From NCBI RefSeq assembly GCF_030580935.1, contig NZ_JAUQOM010000002.1, positions 558,001 to 622,000 of the forward strand: a stretch of DNA of 64,000 nucleotides, read 5' to 3'. Position numbers and translations under genes: made by a program. Shown here in pieces: positions 6,623 through 14,989 of the stretch. The notes beneath the pieces were generated by a model. It did no database searches. It saw only the letters and a program-made list of their open reading frames with translations, and was not told where the DNA came from. The DNA is from Sphingobium cyanobacteriorum. Its GTDB lineage: Bacteria > Pseudomonadota > Alphaproteobacteria > Sphingomonadales > Sphingomonadaceae. Numbering within the stretch: the first letter of the stretch is position 1; every line of letters begins with the position of its first letter.

Positions 6623-8242
6623 GTGGCGATTACGGATTGGGCGATGGCCGACCTGGTGCGGGAGGTGTGTCATGATGTCGGCGCGGGGCCTTTGCTGCCG
6701 GGCGGGGCGATGGCGGGGTTTCGCGCCTTTGCCGATGCGGTCGGCGCGGGCGACCGCTTTCCCTATGTGATCGTGGGTGTCGCGCATCCCGACCAGTGGG
6801 AAGCGGGCAGCGGCGAACTGGACGGGACCGGGCGGATCGTGCGGACGCCGGCGGCGTCGTCGGCCGGGGGTGCGGCGGTGGATTTCCTGGCGGGGGAGAA
6901 GCGGATCGGCATCGCCATCCATGCCGGCTGGGCGCAGGCGGTGGAGGAGCATGGCCATGGCATCGGCGGGGTCGAGGGGCTGGCCGGGGCGCTGGCGGCG
7001 TTGCAGCCGCGCGACGGGCGGCTGGATGCACTGGCCGGGGTAGCGGCGGGGGCGGATCTGCTGCCCTACTGGACCGGGGCGGCGAGCGCCGATGTGACGC
7101 CGATCAGCGCCTTTGGCCGCGGCCTGATCGGGCAGGCGGACGCGGCGGCGGCGCGGGGCGCGATCGGGCTGGGGAGCATCGCCACCCAGGCGGCGGCGAG
7201 CGTCGCGATCAGCGGCGGCACGATCAGCGGCGTTACGGTCAGCGGCCTGGTGTCGCTGACGTCGATCGGGCCAGTGACGCGGCAGGGGAGCGGGGTCGTG
7301 TCCTTCATTGCCGACCGGGTCAGCAGCAACCTCAATTCCGCGATGGAGTTCAAGACCACGGCCGGGTCGATATTCATCGGCAACAAGGATGGGGCGTCCT
7401 TTGGCATCGGCGCCAGTTCCAACCTGTCGTCCGGCAACTGGCTGACGGTGGCGTCGACGGGGATCAGTGCGCCGGGCGTGGCCACGGCCAATGCGCAGGT
7501 GACAGGCGGCAGCGTCACCGGGCTGGCGACGCTGGGCGTGACACAGGGCGCGGCGGCGGCGAGCGTGACGATCGACAGCAATGCCGGGCAGTTTGCGGGG
7601 CTGAGCCTGCGAACGGGCACGGCGCTGCGCTGGACGGTGCGCAAGGGCAATGGCGCGGAAAGCGGATCGGCGGCGGGGTCGGACTTCGTGCTGCACCGGC
7701 ATGACGATAGCGGCGCGGCGCTGGGTGCGGCGCTGACGATCGTGCGGGCGAGCGGGAGCAGCCTGTTCGATGGGGTGGTCGCGCCGCTGACCGACAATGC
7801 GCGCACGCTGGGGCTGGCGGGGCAGCGATGGTCGGTGGTCTATGCCGCGACCGGCACGATCAACACGTCCGATGCGGCGGCCAAGCGCGATGTCGGGGGG
7901 ATCGACGACGCGCTGCTCGACGCCTGGGGCGATGTGGGCTGGCGGCGCTATCGCTTCGTCGACGCCTATGCGGCCAAGGGCGAGGCGGCGCGCTGGCATG
8001 TCGGGCTGGTGGCGCAGGAGGTGCGCGATGCGATCGACGCGCGGCTGGGGGATGGCGCGGCGGTGCGGCTGGGGCTGCTGTGCCATGATAGCTGGGCGGG
8101 CGATGACAGCGTGCCGCCGGGCGAACGGTGGGGACTGCGCTACGAGGAGTGCCTGGCGCTGGAGGCGGCGTGGCAGCGGCGGCGGATCGCGCGGATCGAG
8201 GCGGCGATCATGGCACTGGCGGGAGGCGGCGATGCAGGCTGA
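6623..8242 (+). CDS. tail fibre protein with S74/endosialidase-type intramolecular chaperone
   Basis: Receptor-binding fibre, 539 residues, GTG start behind a GGGGAG site. Residues 1-160 form a particle-attachment-like region. Residues 190-400 are repetitive, Gly/Ser/Thr/Val-rich fibre sequence (SVAISGGTISGVTVSGLVS). The C-terminus is an intramolecular chaperone that trimerises the fibre and cuts itself off: NTSDAAAKRDV gives the catalytic Ser416 and Lys421 at the expected spacing of five, followed by HVGLVAQEVRDAI and the helical RYEECLALEAAWQRR end. Fibres are normally at the tail end of such clusters. Here the gene sits between capsid and connector genes, isolated from the capsid gene by a terminator, which suggests later insertion. 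Confidence 0.85.
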   Translation: MAITDWAMADLVREVCHDVGAGPLLPGGAMAGFRAFADAVGAGDRFPYVIVGVAHPDQWEAGSGELDGTGRIVRTPAASSAGGAAVDFLAGEKRIGIAIHAGWAQAVEEHGHGIGGVEGLAGALAALQPRDGRLDALAGVAAGADLLPYWTGAASADVTPISAFGRGLIGQADAAAARGAIGLGSIATQAAASVAISGGTISGVTVSGLVSLTSIGPVTRQGSGVVSFIADRVSSNLNSAMEFKTTAGSIFIGNKDGASFGIGASSNLSSGNWLTVASTGISAPGVATANAQVTGGSVTGLATLGVTQGAAAASVTIDSNAGQFAGLSLRTGTALRWTVRKGNGAESGSAAGSDFVLHRHDDSGAALGAALTIVRASGSSLFDGVVAPLTDNARTLGLAGQRWSVVYAATGTINTSDAAAKRDVGGIDDALLDAWGDVGWRRYRFVDAYAAKGEAARWHVGLVAQEVRDAIDARLGDGAAVRLGLLCHDSWAGDDSVPPGERWGLRYEECLALEAAWQRRRIARIEAAIMALAGGGDAG

Positions 8243-8399
8243 TCCGCTGGGCGCGAGCGTGCTGGGCGAATTGCGCCCCGGCGCGCCGGGATGGGAAGGG
8301 CCGTGGGGCGCGGGCGTGCGCCCGGATGCGGCGATGAGGGTGCGGGCCGAGGCGCGGATGGCGCGGCCGGCAAGGGACGTGGGGGAGAGAATCCGATGA
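8232..8399 (+). CDS. small hypothetical protein in the structural cluster
   Basis: A 55-residue frame (MQADPLGASVLGELRPGAP onward) that starts 11 nt inside the fibre gene and overlaps the next start by 4 nt. The tight overlaps on both sides argue that it is translated. It is Arg/Ala/Gly-rich and has no recognisable domain. It could also be a chance frame in GC-rich DNA. Confidence 0.45.
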   Translation: MQADPLGASVLGELRPGAPGWEGPWGAGVRPDAAMRVRAEARMARPARDVGERIR

Positions 8400-8674
8400 G
8401 CCTGCATTGCAAAGATCCCGGCGCGCGGATCGACCATGGGATCGACTGGTCGGCCTATCTGGCGGGGCAGAGCGTGATGGCGAGCGCGTGGGAGGTCGCG
8501 CCGGTCGAGACGGGCGGATTGCTGGTCGAGGCGAGCGCGTTCGAGGCGCAGCGGACGAGCGCGCGCCTGTCCGGCGGGGTGGTGGGGCATGTCTATCGCC
8601 TGACCAATCGCGTCACCTTGTCCGACGGGCAGGTGGATGAACGGTCGGTGACGATCCGGGTGGAGGAACGCTGA
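8396..8674 (+). CDS. small phage structural protein with beta/Ig-like end
   Basis: A 92-residue protein. The C-terminal part (SGGVVGHVYRLTNRVTLSDG, then a last strand with RSVTIRVEER) resembles a short beta-sandwich module seen in small phage structural proteins next to connector genes. The N-terminus has HCKDPGARIDHGIDWSAYLA. The ATG overlaps the previous stop (ATGA), and its own stop overlaps the connector start (TGATG), so three genes are probably co-translated. A fibre-to-tail adaptor or a decoration role is possible; I cannot name the family. Confidence 0.65.
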   Translation: MSLHCKDPGARIDHGIDWSAYLAGQSVMASAWEVAPVETGGLLVEASAFEAQRTSARLSGGVVGHVYRLTNRVTLSDGQVDERSVTIRVEER

Positions 8675-9210
8675 TGCTGATCGAAGAGGAAAGCGGGGGG
8701 CTGGCGGCGGCGCTGGCCGAGCTGAAAGCCTATTTGCGGATCGAGACGGGCGGCGAGGATGCGGTGCTGGCGGGATTGCTGCGCAGCGCGGCGGCGCTGT
8801 GCGAACAATTTGTCGGGCAATGGCTGCTGGCGCGGGCGGCGCGCGAGACGATGGCGGGGGACGGGCGCTGGCAGCGGCTGTCGGCGCGGCCGGTGCTGAG
8901 CATCGAGAGCGTGGCGGCGGTGGACGTGGACGGGACGAGCGAGATGCTGCCGGTCGACGCCTATGCGATCGACATCGATGCGGCGGGCGATGGCTGGGTG
9001 CGGGCGACGCGGGCGGGCGACGGGCGCGTGCTGGCGGTGCGTTACCGGGCGGGGATGGCGGGCGAGATGAACGGCCTGCCGCACGCATTGCGGCAGGGGA
9101 TCGTGCGGCTGGCGGCGGACCATTATCTGGCGCGCGGGAACGAAAGCGCGGCCCCGCCGGCGGTGGTGAGCGCGCTGTGGCGGCCGTTCCGGCGGATGCG
9201 GCTGGCATGA
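8674..9210 (+). CDS. head-tail connector/adaptor (phiE125 gp8 / GTA gp6 type)
   Basis: A 178-residue protein that joins the portal ring to the tail. Family features are the helical start LAELKAYLRIETGGEDAVL, LLRSAAALCEQFVGQWLL, a central beta region with RPVLSIESVAAV and a helical end with GLPHALRQGIVRLAADHYLA. The length and gene position match GTA gp6. The start codon overlaps the previous stop by one base. Confidence 0.85.
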   Translation: MLIEEESGGLAAALAELKAYLRIETGGEDAVLAGLLRSAAALCEQFVGQWLLARAARETMAGDGRWQRLSARPVLSIESVAAVDVDGTSEMLPVDAYAIDIDAAGDGWVRATRAGDGRVLAVRYRAGMAGEMNGLPHALRQGIVRLAADHYLARGNESAAPPAVVSALWRPFRRMRLA

Positions 9211-9398
9211 GGGCGGCGCTGAGGCGGCTGGTCGAGGCACGGGCGGCGACGCGGCGGGCGGCGATTGCGGCGGCGCTGGCTGAACGGGGCGTCATGGCGT
9301 CAGTCGAGGGTGAGGCGGTGCGGGCTTCGGGGCGGGGGCTGGTGGCGCGCTGGTGGCGCGATCTGGCGCTGCGCGAGGCGGGGAGGGACAGGCGATGA
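9207..9398 (+). CDS. small basic protein in head-completion position
   Basis: A 63-residue, very Arg/Ala-rich protein (MRAALRRLVEARAATRRAAI onward) with 4-nt overlaps (ATGA) at both ends. It occupies the place of the GTA gp7 stopper but is about half the usual length, so it is either a reduced version or an unrelated small protein. The tight overlaps make translation likely; the function is inferred only from position. Confidence 0.5.
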   Translation: MRAALRRLVEARAATRRAAIAAALAERGVMASVEGEAVRASGRGLVARWWRDLALREAGRDRR

Positions 9399-9790
9399 GC
9401 GCGGAAGTGGCGGTGCGGGCGGCGCTGATCGCGGCGTTGCGGGGCGACCAGATGCTGATGGACCAGATGAACGGCCTGTATGACGGGGAACCGGCGCGGG
9501 CGGCGGCGCCCTATGGCATGGTGGGCGAATGCCTGGGCGCGGACTGGGGCGGCAAGGATGTCGAGGGACGCGAGGTGCGGCTGACGATCGGGCTGGTGGT
9601 GGCGGACGAGACGCCGGCGCGGCTGGCCGGGATGATCGGGCGGATCGACCCGGCGTTCGGTGCGGCGGGGGTGCAGGACGGCTGGCGCATCGTGAGCGCG
9701 CGGCTGTTGCGGTCGCGGGTGGCGCGGAGCGGCGCGCAGGGGTGGCGCGCGGTGGTGGATTACCGCGTGCGAGCGGTGCGGGAGGGGTGA
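9395..9790 (+). CDS. tail terminator/completion protein (DUF3168, GTA gp8 type)
   Basis: A 131-residue protein that caps the tail tube at the head end. DUF3168 features are EVAVRAALIAALRGDQ at the start, an EGREVRLTIGLVVADETPARL strand-helix unit in the middle (split here by the VRLTIGL strand) and a final strand GWRAVVDYRVRAVRE. It starts inside the preceding stop (ATGA). It is followed by a strong hairpin at 9793-9826 and a gene on the opposite strand, so the head-completion transcript probably ends here. Confidence 0.85.
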   Translation: MSAEVAVRAALIAALRGDQMLMDQMNGLYDGEPARAAAPYGMVGECLGADWGGKDVEGREVRLTIGLVVADETPARLAGMIGRIDPAFGAAGVQDGWRIVSARLLRSRVARSGAQGWRAVVDYRVRAVREG

Positions 9791-9792
9791 CG

Positions 9793-9826
9793 GATCATCC
9801 CCTCCCCTTGAGGGGATGGGATGATC
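9793..9826. terminator. 15-bp hairpin between convergent genes
   Basis: Bases 9793-9807 pair with 9812-9826 with a single mismatch around a 4-nt loop. It lies directly after the + strand DUF3168 stop and next to the minus-strand gene stop at 9835. It has no good T run, so it is a likely but unproven bidirectional terminator, related to the dispersed palindromes. Confidence 0.6.
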
Positions 9827-9834
9827 ATGGCCAC

Positions 9835-10158
9835 TCAGCCCGGCTGGGTGCTTTCCTCATATTCGGCGGTGATCTTGTCGACATATTCCGAAATCTGCTC
9901 GTCGGCATCGCTGCTGGCGGCGGCGTCGGACATTTTATCCGCCTTGTCCTGGGCGATGATGGCGGCGCGGAAGGCGGCTTCCTTGTCGGCGCAGGCTTTT
10001 TTCATGGCGGACTGGAAATCGCCGACCGACAATTTCTTTTCAAGCGCGGGCTGGACCTGGGCGCTGAGGCATTTGGAATAATCCTTGCGCCCGGTGCCGA
10101 CGGCATCGGCGGACGGGGCGGCGGCGAGCATCATCGTCAACGAAGCGGCAACAATCAT
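9835..10158 (-). CDS. small secreted protein on the opposite strand inside the tail genes
   Basis: A 107-residue protein with a signal peptide (MIVAASLTMMLAAAPSADA) and a helical, charged mature part rich in Lys/Asp/Ala with two Cys (YSKCLS and KKACAD). It is the only minus-strand gene in the cluster and separates the tail terminator from the major tail protein. The + strand reads as nonsense here, while this frame has good codon use. I do not recognise the family. It probably has its own promoter, located in 10159-10295. Confidence 0.7.
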   Translation of the reverse strand: MIVAASLTMMLAAAPSADAVGTGRKDYSKCLSAQVQPALEKKLSVGDFQSAMKKACADKEAAFRAAIIAQDKADKMSDAAASSDADEQISEYVDKITAEYEESTQPG

Positions 10159-10295
10159 CTGGACCTCTCCCTAAGCCCTAAGTTCTTGCTGTGACCGGAT
10201 GGCGAGGGGCCATCCGATAACCTTGTTTTTTCGCGATTTTCCGGGCCGGGGCGCAGGTGCGTCGGCGGCGGCGTCGCTTAGCTGGAGGATGCGCC

Positions 10296-10703
10296 ATGGG
10301 CGTGGAAAAGGGAAGTGCGTTTCTGCTGAAAGTGGGGGATGGAAACATACCGGCAACCTACGCCACGGTGGCCGGGATGCGGACCACCCAATTGTCGGTC
10401 AATGGCGAGGCGGTGAACATCACCAGCAAGGATTCGGGCGGCTGGCGCGAATTGCTGTCGGGCGCGGGGGTGCGGTCGGTCAGCGTGTCGGCGGCGGGGC
10501 TGTTCACCGGATCGGCGGCGGAGGTGCGGGTGCGCAACCATGCGCTGGCCGGCACGATCGAGCAGTTCGAGCTGAGTTTCGAGAGCGGCGAGCGGATGCG
10601 CGGGCGCTTTCTGGTGACGCGGCTGGACTATGCCGGGGACTATAATGGCGAGCGCAATTACACGCTGAGCCTGGAAAGCTCCGGCGCGGTGGTGAGCGAA
10701 TGA
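10296..10703 (+). CDS. major tail protein (TP901-1 / GTA gp9 type)
   Basis: Tube-forming subunit, 135 residues. It begins MGVEKGSAFLLKVGDG, has the typical GMRTTQLSVNGEAVNITSKD and WRELLSGAGVRSVSVSAAG blocks, and ends in tube strands (RFLVTRLDYAGDYNGE, then YTLSLESSG). A strong GGAGG site at 10284 fixes the start. It overlaps the next gene by 4 nt. The position after the tail terminator matches the GTA gene order apart from the inserted minus-strand gene. Confidence 0.93.
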   Translation: MGVEKGSAFLLKVGDGNIPATYATVAGMRTTQLSVNGEAVNITSKDSGGWRELLSGAGVRSVSVSAAGLFTGSAAEVRVRNHALAGTIEQFELSFESGERMRGRFLVTRLDYAGDYNGERNYTLSLESSGAVVSE

Positions 10704-11011
10704 GCGGCGTGGCGAACCCGCAGCGGGGCGAGGTGGCGCTGGAGATTGGCGGCGCGCGGCTGGTGGTGCGGCCGAGTTTCGCGGCGCTGGTGGCGGCCGA
10801 GGCGGAACTGGGGCCGCTGTTCGACCTGGTCGAGCGGGCGGCGGAGGGCAAGCTGGCGCTCGCCGATCTGGTCGGGCTGTTCTGGCACTGCCTGGAGACA
10901 CGCGAGGCGATGACGCGCGAGGCGCTGGGCGAGGCGGTGCTGGCCGCCGGGCTGGCGCGGGTGACGCCGGTGCTCAAGGCGATCCTGCACCAGATATTGG
11001 CGGGCCGGTGA
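10700..11011 (+). CDS. GTA tail assembly chaperone (gp10 type)
   Basis: A 103-residue protein of the GTA gp10 / Phage_TAC family, which coats the tape measure during tail assembly. It has NPQRGEVALEIGGARLVVRP, SFAALVAAEAELGPLFDLVE and the helical end LAAGLARVTPVLKAILHQIL. It overlaps its neighbours by 4 nt on both sides (ATGA, GTGA), typical of the chaperone pair before a tape measure. Confidence 0.88.
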   Translation: MSGVANPQRGEVALEIGGARLVVRPSFAALVAAEAELGPLFDLVERAAEGKLALADLVGLFWHCLETREAMTREALGEAVLAAGLARVTPVLKAILHQILAGR

Positions 11012-11241
11012 TGCTGTTCCGCGAGGCGGCGGGGCGGCTGGCGGGGGTGGCCGGATGGTTGCTGGGCTGGCGGCCGGAGGAGTTCTGGCGCGCCACCCCG
11101 GCGGAACTGGCGGCGGTGCTGCGTGCGGCGCGGGGGGACGAGGCGGCGGGCGAGGGCGTGGATGGCGCGGAGTTGCGGCGGTTGATGGGGGTGATGCCGG
11201 ATGAGGTCCGGCGTCCAGCCCCCTCTTCCAACGGCGCCTAG
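11008..11241 (+). CDS. second tail assembly chaperone (DUF2376-like)
   Basis: A 77-residue protein beginning MLFREAAGRLAGVAGWLLGW and containing RPEEFWRATPAELAAVLRAA, the hallmark of the short chaperone encoded after gp10 in GTAs. The start is GTG at 11008 or, one codon later, ATG at 11011; the ATG forms a TGATG junction with the preceding stop. Chaperone pairs of this kind are often linked by a programmed frameshift in phages, but here the genes simply overlap. Confidence 0.85.
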   Translation: MMLFREAAGRLAGVAGWLLGWRPEEFWRATPAELAAVLRAARGDEAAGEGVDGAELRRLMGVMPDEVRRPAPSSNGA

Positions 11242-11298
11242 GCAGCAGGCTGCCAAGGCATCGTATCTGGAAGTTTCTTTTTTGATCGGGAGGCGCTG

Positions 11299-11859
11299 GT
11301 GGACGAGGAAATCGAGACGCTGGTGGTGCGGGTGCGGGCCGATACCCAGGGGTTGAGCCGCGATGTGGCGGCGATGCGGGGGGAGATGGAAGGGCCGCTG
11401 GCCGACGGGGCGGACCGGGCCGGGCGGCGGATCGAGCAGGGGCTGTTGCGCGCGGTGCGGACGGGCAAGCTGGGGTTCGACGATCTGCGGCAGGTCGCGC
11501 TGTCGGCGCTGAACGAGATTGCGGCGAGCGCGCTGCAATCGGTGATCGGTGGCGGGGGGAGCGGCGGCGGCGGGCTGGCGAGCCTGGGCGCGTCGCTGCT
11601 GACGGCACTGATGGGATCGCCGGGGCGGGCGACCGGCGGGCCGGTGACGGGCGGGCGCGCCTATCGCGTGGGCGAGCGCGGGCCGGAATTGTTCGTGCCG
11701 ACGAGCAGCGGGCAGGTGATTGCCAATGGAAGCGGCGGCGGGCGCGATGTGCGGGTGAGCATCGCGGTGCAGGGCCGGGGTGGCGAGAGCGAGAGCCGGT
11801 TGCTGGCGCGCAGCGCGCGGCAGGTGGCGCGGGCGGTGCGGGGGGCGCTGGAACGATGA
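11299..11859 (+). CDS. short tape measure protein (GTA gp11 type)
   Basis: A 186-residue protein that sets tail length and helps DNA exit. A charged helical N-terminus (DEEIETLVVRVRADTQGLSR) leads to a hydrophobic Gly-rich segment (SVIGGGGSGGGGLASLGASL), then GRAYRVGERGPELFVPTSSG, a signature of tape measure C-termini, and a basic helical end. It starts with GTG behind CGGGAGG. It is very short compared with phage tape measures, in keeping with the short tails of GTAs. Confidence 0.85.
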   Translation: MDEEIETLVVRVRADTQGLSRDVAAMRGEMEGPLADGADRAGRRIEQGLLRAVRTGKLGFDDLRQVALSALNEIAASALQSVIGGGGSGGGGLASLGASLLTALMGSPGRATGGPVTGGRAYRVGERGPELFVPTSSGQVIANGSGGGRDVRVSIAVQGRGGESESRLLARSARQVARAVRGALER

Positions 11860-14183
11860 GCATAGGCTATTGGCTGGCGGATGCGCGACGGGGGCAGGAG
11901 GCGGGCTATCTCAAGCGCTTTGCCGCGACCCATTGGACGGTGAATTTTCCCCGGCCGATGATGGCGAGCGTCGTCACCACCGCGCCCGACGCCCTGCGCG
12001 TGGACACGGTGTTTTACGGGTCGGGCGATCTGGCGGGCCTGATCTGGGAGGCGGAGGACATATGGAGCCATCCGCTGCTGGCCTATGAGACGCGGCGGGA
12101 TTTTCGCGATTGCACCCTGTCCTTCCGCTGGCGGTCGGCGGGGCTGCGGCGGCTGGACGAGACGCATGGGCCGACGCTGACGATCGAGGGGCGGGATGCG
12201 AGCGGGGCGCCGCGCGCCTGGTATGTGCGCTTGTGGAACTATGCGAGCGGCGGGCCGGAAGATGCTGTCATCACACTGGATTTTGCCGCGCTGGATGGCG
12301 GCTATCTGCTGCCGGGCGAGGCGGACCCGGTATGGGCGGGCGATGTGGACCGGATGTTCCTGTCGCTGGTGCCGCCCGACTATGATGCGGGCGACACCCC
12401 TTTCGCGAGCGGGCAGGAGGGCTGGGCGGAGCTGAGCGACCTGCGCTGCGACGGGGCGGGATCGGTGCTGGCGGTGGGTGATGTGATGCTGCCCGAACAT
12501 GGGCTGTCGATGGCGACCGGCTATGATGACTGTTTCAACCAGACGCCCGCGCGGGTGGTGGGCGCGATCCATGCGCTGGGTTATCGCGGGGCGATCAACC
12601 ATTATGTGGGGATGAGCCATTATTTCCGGCTCGAACGGTCGGGGGGCGGGCTTTATGTGAGCCTGACGGGCGGAGCGCTGAATGCGCCCTGCGCGGCGTG
12701 GCACCGGGATTTTGCGGGGCAGGCGAAGGCGCTGGGCTTCGACGTCATCTGGTCGCTGTCCTATGAACTGTTCGACGCGCATTGCTGGAACGACTGGAAG
12801 CAGCGGGCGGAGAATGGCGATCCGGCGCTGACCGGATGGGTGCCGCCGTCGACCCTGTTGTCGCCGGCGCATGGCGGCGCGATGGCCTATGTGCAGGCGG
12901 TCGCGGGAGCCTTTGTTTCCATCGGCCTGGAGGCGGGTTTGCCGATCCTGTTTCAGGTGGGTGAACCCTGGTGGTGGGTGATGCCGGGGGATGGGCGCAT
13001 CTGCATCTATGACGATGCGGCGCGGGCGGCGCTGGGCGGGTCGCCGGTGTCGATCGCGAGCATATGGGAACCGCTGGACGCGGCGCAATGCGCGCTGCTG
13101 GATGCGGCGGGGGCGTTGCTTGCCGGATCGACGGCGGCCCTGTGCGCGGCGGTGCGGGCGGTGGCGCCGGGCGCGGTGACGCATTTGCTGGCCTATCTGC
13201 CGACGATCCTGGACCCGCGCGCGCCCGAAGCCAAGCGGGCGAACATGCCGGTCGGCTGGGCGTCGCCCGCTTTCGACGTGCTGCAACTGGAAGATTATGA
13301 CTGGGTGACGGAAGGGCGGCCGAACCTGACCGCGCGGGGCGTGGCACTGGCGACGGCGCGGCTGGGCTATCCGGTCGAGGAGCAGCATTATTTTTCGGGC
13401 TTCGTGCTGCTGCCGGGCCAGGCCGGGCAATGGCGCGAAATCGTGGCGGCGGCGCGGGCGTCGGTGGCGCGGGGGACGGCGGCGACCTTCATCTGGGCGC
13501 TGCCGCAGGCATGCCGCGACGGCTTTACCTGTTTCAGCATTGATGGGGAGGATGAGGTGCAAGCCTTTGACGATGTGCTGTTTCCGATCGCGATCGGGCG
13601 CGAGGCGAGTCTGGCTCCGGCCTTTTCGACGCAGATCGTGGAAAGCCCGGCCGGGCATGAGCGGCGGTCGAGCGACTGGGCGGATGCCAGGCTGTCCTAT
13701 GATGCCGGGCCGGGGGTCCGGTCCGAGGCGGATATTGCCACGCTGATCGCCTTCTTCCGCGCGCGGCGCGGGGCGGCGCGGGGGTTTCGCTTTACCGATC
13801 CCTATGATGATCGCAGCGGTGCGCCGGGCGTGGCGCCGGGGCCGCTGGACCAGAGGCTGGGGATTGGCGACGGGGTGCGGGCCGAGTTTCCACTGGCGCG
13901 CTATTATGGCGTGGGTGCGGATGCGCAGGCGCGGATCATCACCCGGCCGGTGGCGGGGAGCATAAGGATCGCGGCCGATGGCGTGGAACTGACCGAGGGG
14001 TGGAGCCATGCGGGCGGGGGCGTGATCGCGTTCGACGTGGCGCCGGCGGCGGGCGTGGTGCTGACCGCCGGGTTCCGCTTCGACGTGCCGGTGCGCTTTG
14101 CCGAGGACCGGCTGGAGATCAACCGGGCGACCTTTGCCGCGGGCGAGGCGGTGTCGGTGCCGCTGGTGGAGATACGCGAATGA
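11856..14183 (+). CDS. distal tail protein: sheath-like TIM-barrel region fused to DUF2460
   Basis: A 775-residue fusion. Residues from about 572 to the end are DUF2460 (GTA gp12, distal tail protein): FPIAIGREASLAPAFSTQIV, RRSSDWADARLSYD, RGFRFTDPYDDRS and the C-terminal RLEINRATFAAGEAV. Residues 1-570 are extra. They begin YWLADARRGQEAGYLKRF and include TIM-barrel-like pieces (FDVIWSLSYELFDAHCWNDW, LPILFQVGEPWWWVMPGDG, FDVLQLEDYDW), resembling the N-terminal and TIM-barrel domains of non-contractile tail sheath proteins. Stand-alone gp12 is only about 210 residues. The start overlaps the tape measure stop by 4 nt. Confidence 0.85.
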   Translation: MSIGYWLADARRGQEAGYLKRFAATHWTVNFPRPMMASVVTTAPDALRVDTVFYGSGDLAGLIWEAEDIWSHPLLAYETRRDFRDCTLSFRWRSAGLRRLDETHGPTLTIEGRDASGAPRAWYVRLWNYASGGPEDAVITLDFAALDGGYLLPGEADPVWAGDVDRMFLSLVPPDYDAGDTPFASGQEGWAELSDLRCDGAGSVLAVGDVMLPEHGLSMATGYDDCFNQTPARVVGAIHALGYRGAINHYVGMSHYFRLERSGGGLYVSLTGGALNAPCAAWHRDFAGQAKALGFDVIWSLSYELFDAHCWNDWKQRAENGDPALTGWVPPSTLLSPAHGGAMAYVQAVAGAFVSIGLEAGLPILFQVGEPWWWVMPGDGRICIYDDAARAALGGSPVSIASIWEPLDAAQCALLDAAGALLAGSTAALCAAVRAVAPGAVTHLLAYLPTILDPRAPEAKRANMPVGWASPAFDVLQLEDYDWVTEGRPNLTARGVALATARLGYPVEEQHYFSGFVLLPGQAGQWREIVAAARASVARGTAATFIWALPQACRDGFTCFSIDGEDEVQAFDDVLFPIAIGREASLAPAFSTQIVESPAGHERRSSDWADARLSYDAGPGVRSEADIATLIAFFRARRGAARGFRFTDPYDDRSGAPGVAPGPLDQRLGIGDGVRAEFPLARYYGVGADAQARIITRPVAGSIRIAADGVELTEGWSHAGGGVIAFDVAPAAGVVLTAGFRFDVPVRFAEDRLEINRATFAAGEAVSVPLVEIRE

Positions 14184-14989
14184 GCGGGGGGCTGGACGCG
14201 CCGCTGTGCACGCTGGCCTTTTGCTGGCGGATCGAGCGGCGGGACGGGGTGACGATCGGCCTGACCAGCCATGATCGCCACCTGGAGATCGAGGGGCTGG
14301 CGTATCGCGCCGCGCCGGGGATGACCCCGGCGGCGGTGCGGGGCGGCATCGGGCTGGAGGGCGAGGATAGCGATGTCGCGGGCGCGCTGTCGAGCGAGGC
14401 GATCAGCGAGGCGGACCTGATGGCGGGGCGATGGGACGGGGCGGCGCTGGAATTGCGGCTGACCCAGTGGGAGGAACCCGGCGACCTGTGGCTGTTGCTG
14501 GCGCGGGGCGAGATCGGCGCGGTGTCGCGCAAGGGGGCGGGCTTTACCGCCGAGCTGATCGGCGCGGCGGCGGTGCTGGGCGCGCCGGTCGCGCCCAGCA
14601 CATCGCCCGATTGCCGGGCGCGGCTGGGCGACGGGGCGTGCCGGGTCGACCTGAGCGGGCGACGGCGGATCGTCACGGTGGCGGCGGTCGAGGAGGCGGA
14701 CGTGACGGTGAGCGGGCTGGCGGCGGGGGCCTATGCGTTCGGGACGCTGCGCTGGCTGACCGGGCCGAATGCGGGATTGGTGCAGGCGGTGGCGGACAAT
14801 GGGGCCGAGGGCCTGTCGCTGGTCGATCCGCCGGCCTTTGCGGTGGCGACAGGGACGCTGGCGCTGCTGACCGAGGGATGCGACCGGCAAATCGCGACCT
14901 GCGCGGGGCGCTTTGGCAATGCGGTCAATTTCCAGGGCGAACCCTATCTGCCGGGGATGGATTTGCTGACCCGCTATCCCGGCGCATGA
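14180..14989 (+). CDS. tail hub protein (DUF2163, GTA gp13 type)
   Basis: A 269-residue baseplate hub component. The N-terminus has LCTLAFCWRIERRDGVTIG and TSHDRHLEIEGLAYRAAPG, typical of DUF2163. The C-terminal phage_BR0599 region carries four Cys (145, 154, 234, 241) in DCRARLGDGACR and GCDRQIATCAGRF, the arrangement expected to hold an iron-sulfur cluster in GTA hubs, followed by NAVNFQGEPYLPG. It overlaps the genes on both sides by 4 nt, so gp12-gp13-gp14 are probably translated together. Confidence 0.9.
   Translation: MSGGLDAPLCTLAFCWRIERRDGVTIGLTSHDRHLEIEGLAYRAAPGMTPAAVRGGIGLEGEDSDVAGALSSEAISEADLMAGRWDGAALELRLTQWEEPGDLWLLLARGEIGAVSRKGAGFTAELIGAAAVLGAPVAPSTSPDCRARLGDGACRVDLSGRRRIVTVAAVEEADVTVSGLAAGAYAFGTLRWLTGPNAGLVQAVADNGAEGLSLVDPPAFAVATGTLALLTEGCDRQIATCAGRFGNAVNFQGEPYLPGMDLLTRYPGA

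Noticed and set aside
6506..9295. Very long minus-strand open frame opposite the fibre and connector genes
   Set aside because: Stop codons are rare in antisense frames of this GC-rich, G-ending codon DNA. The + strand genes have clear families and overlaps; the antisense product is Arg/Pro-rich without domains.
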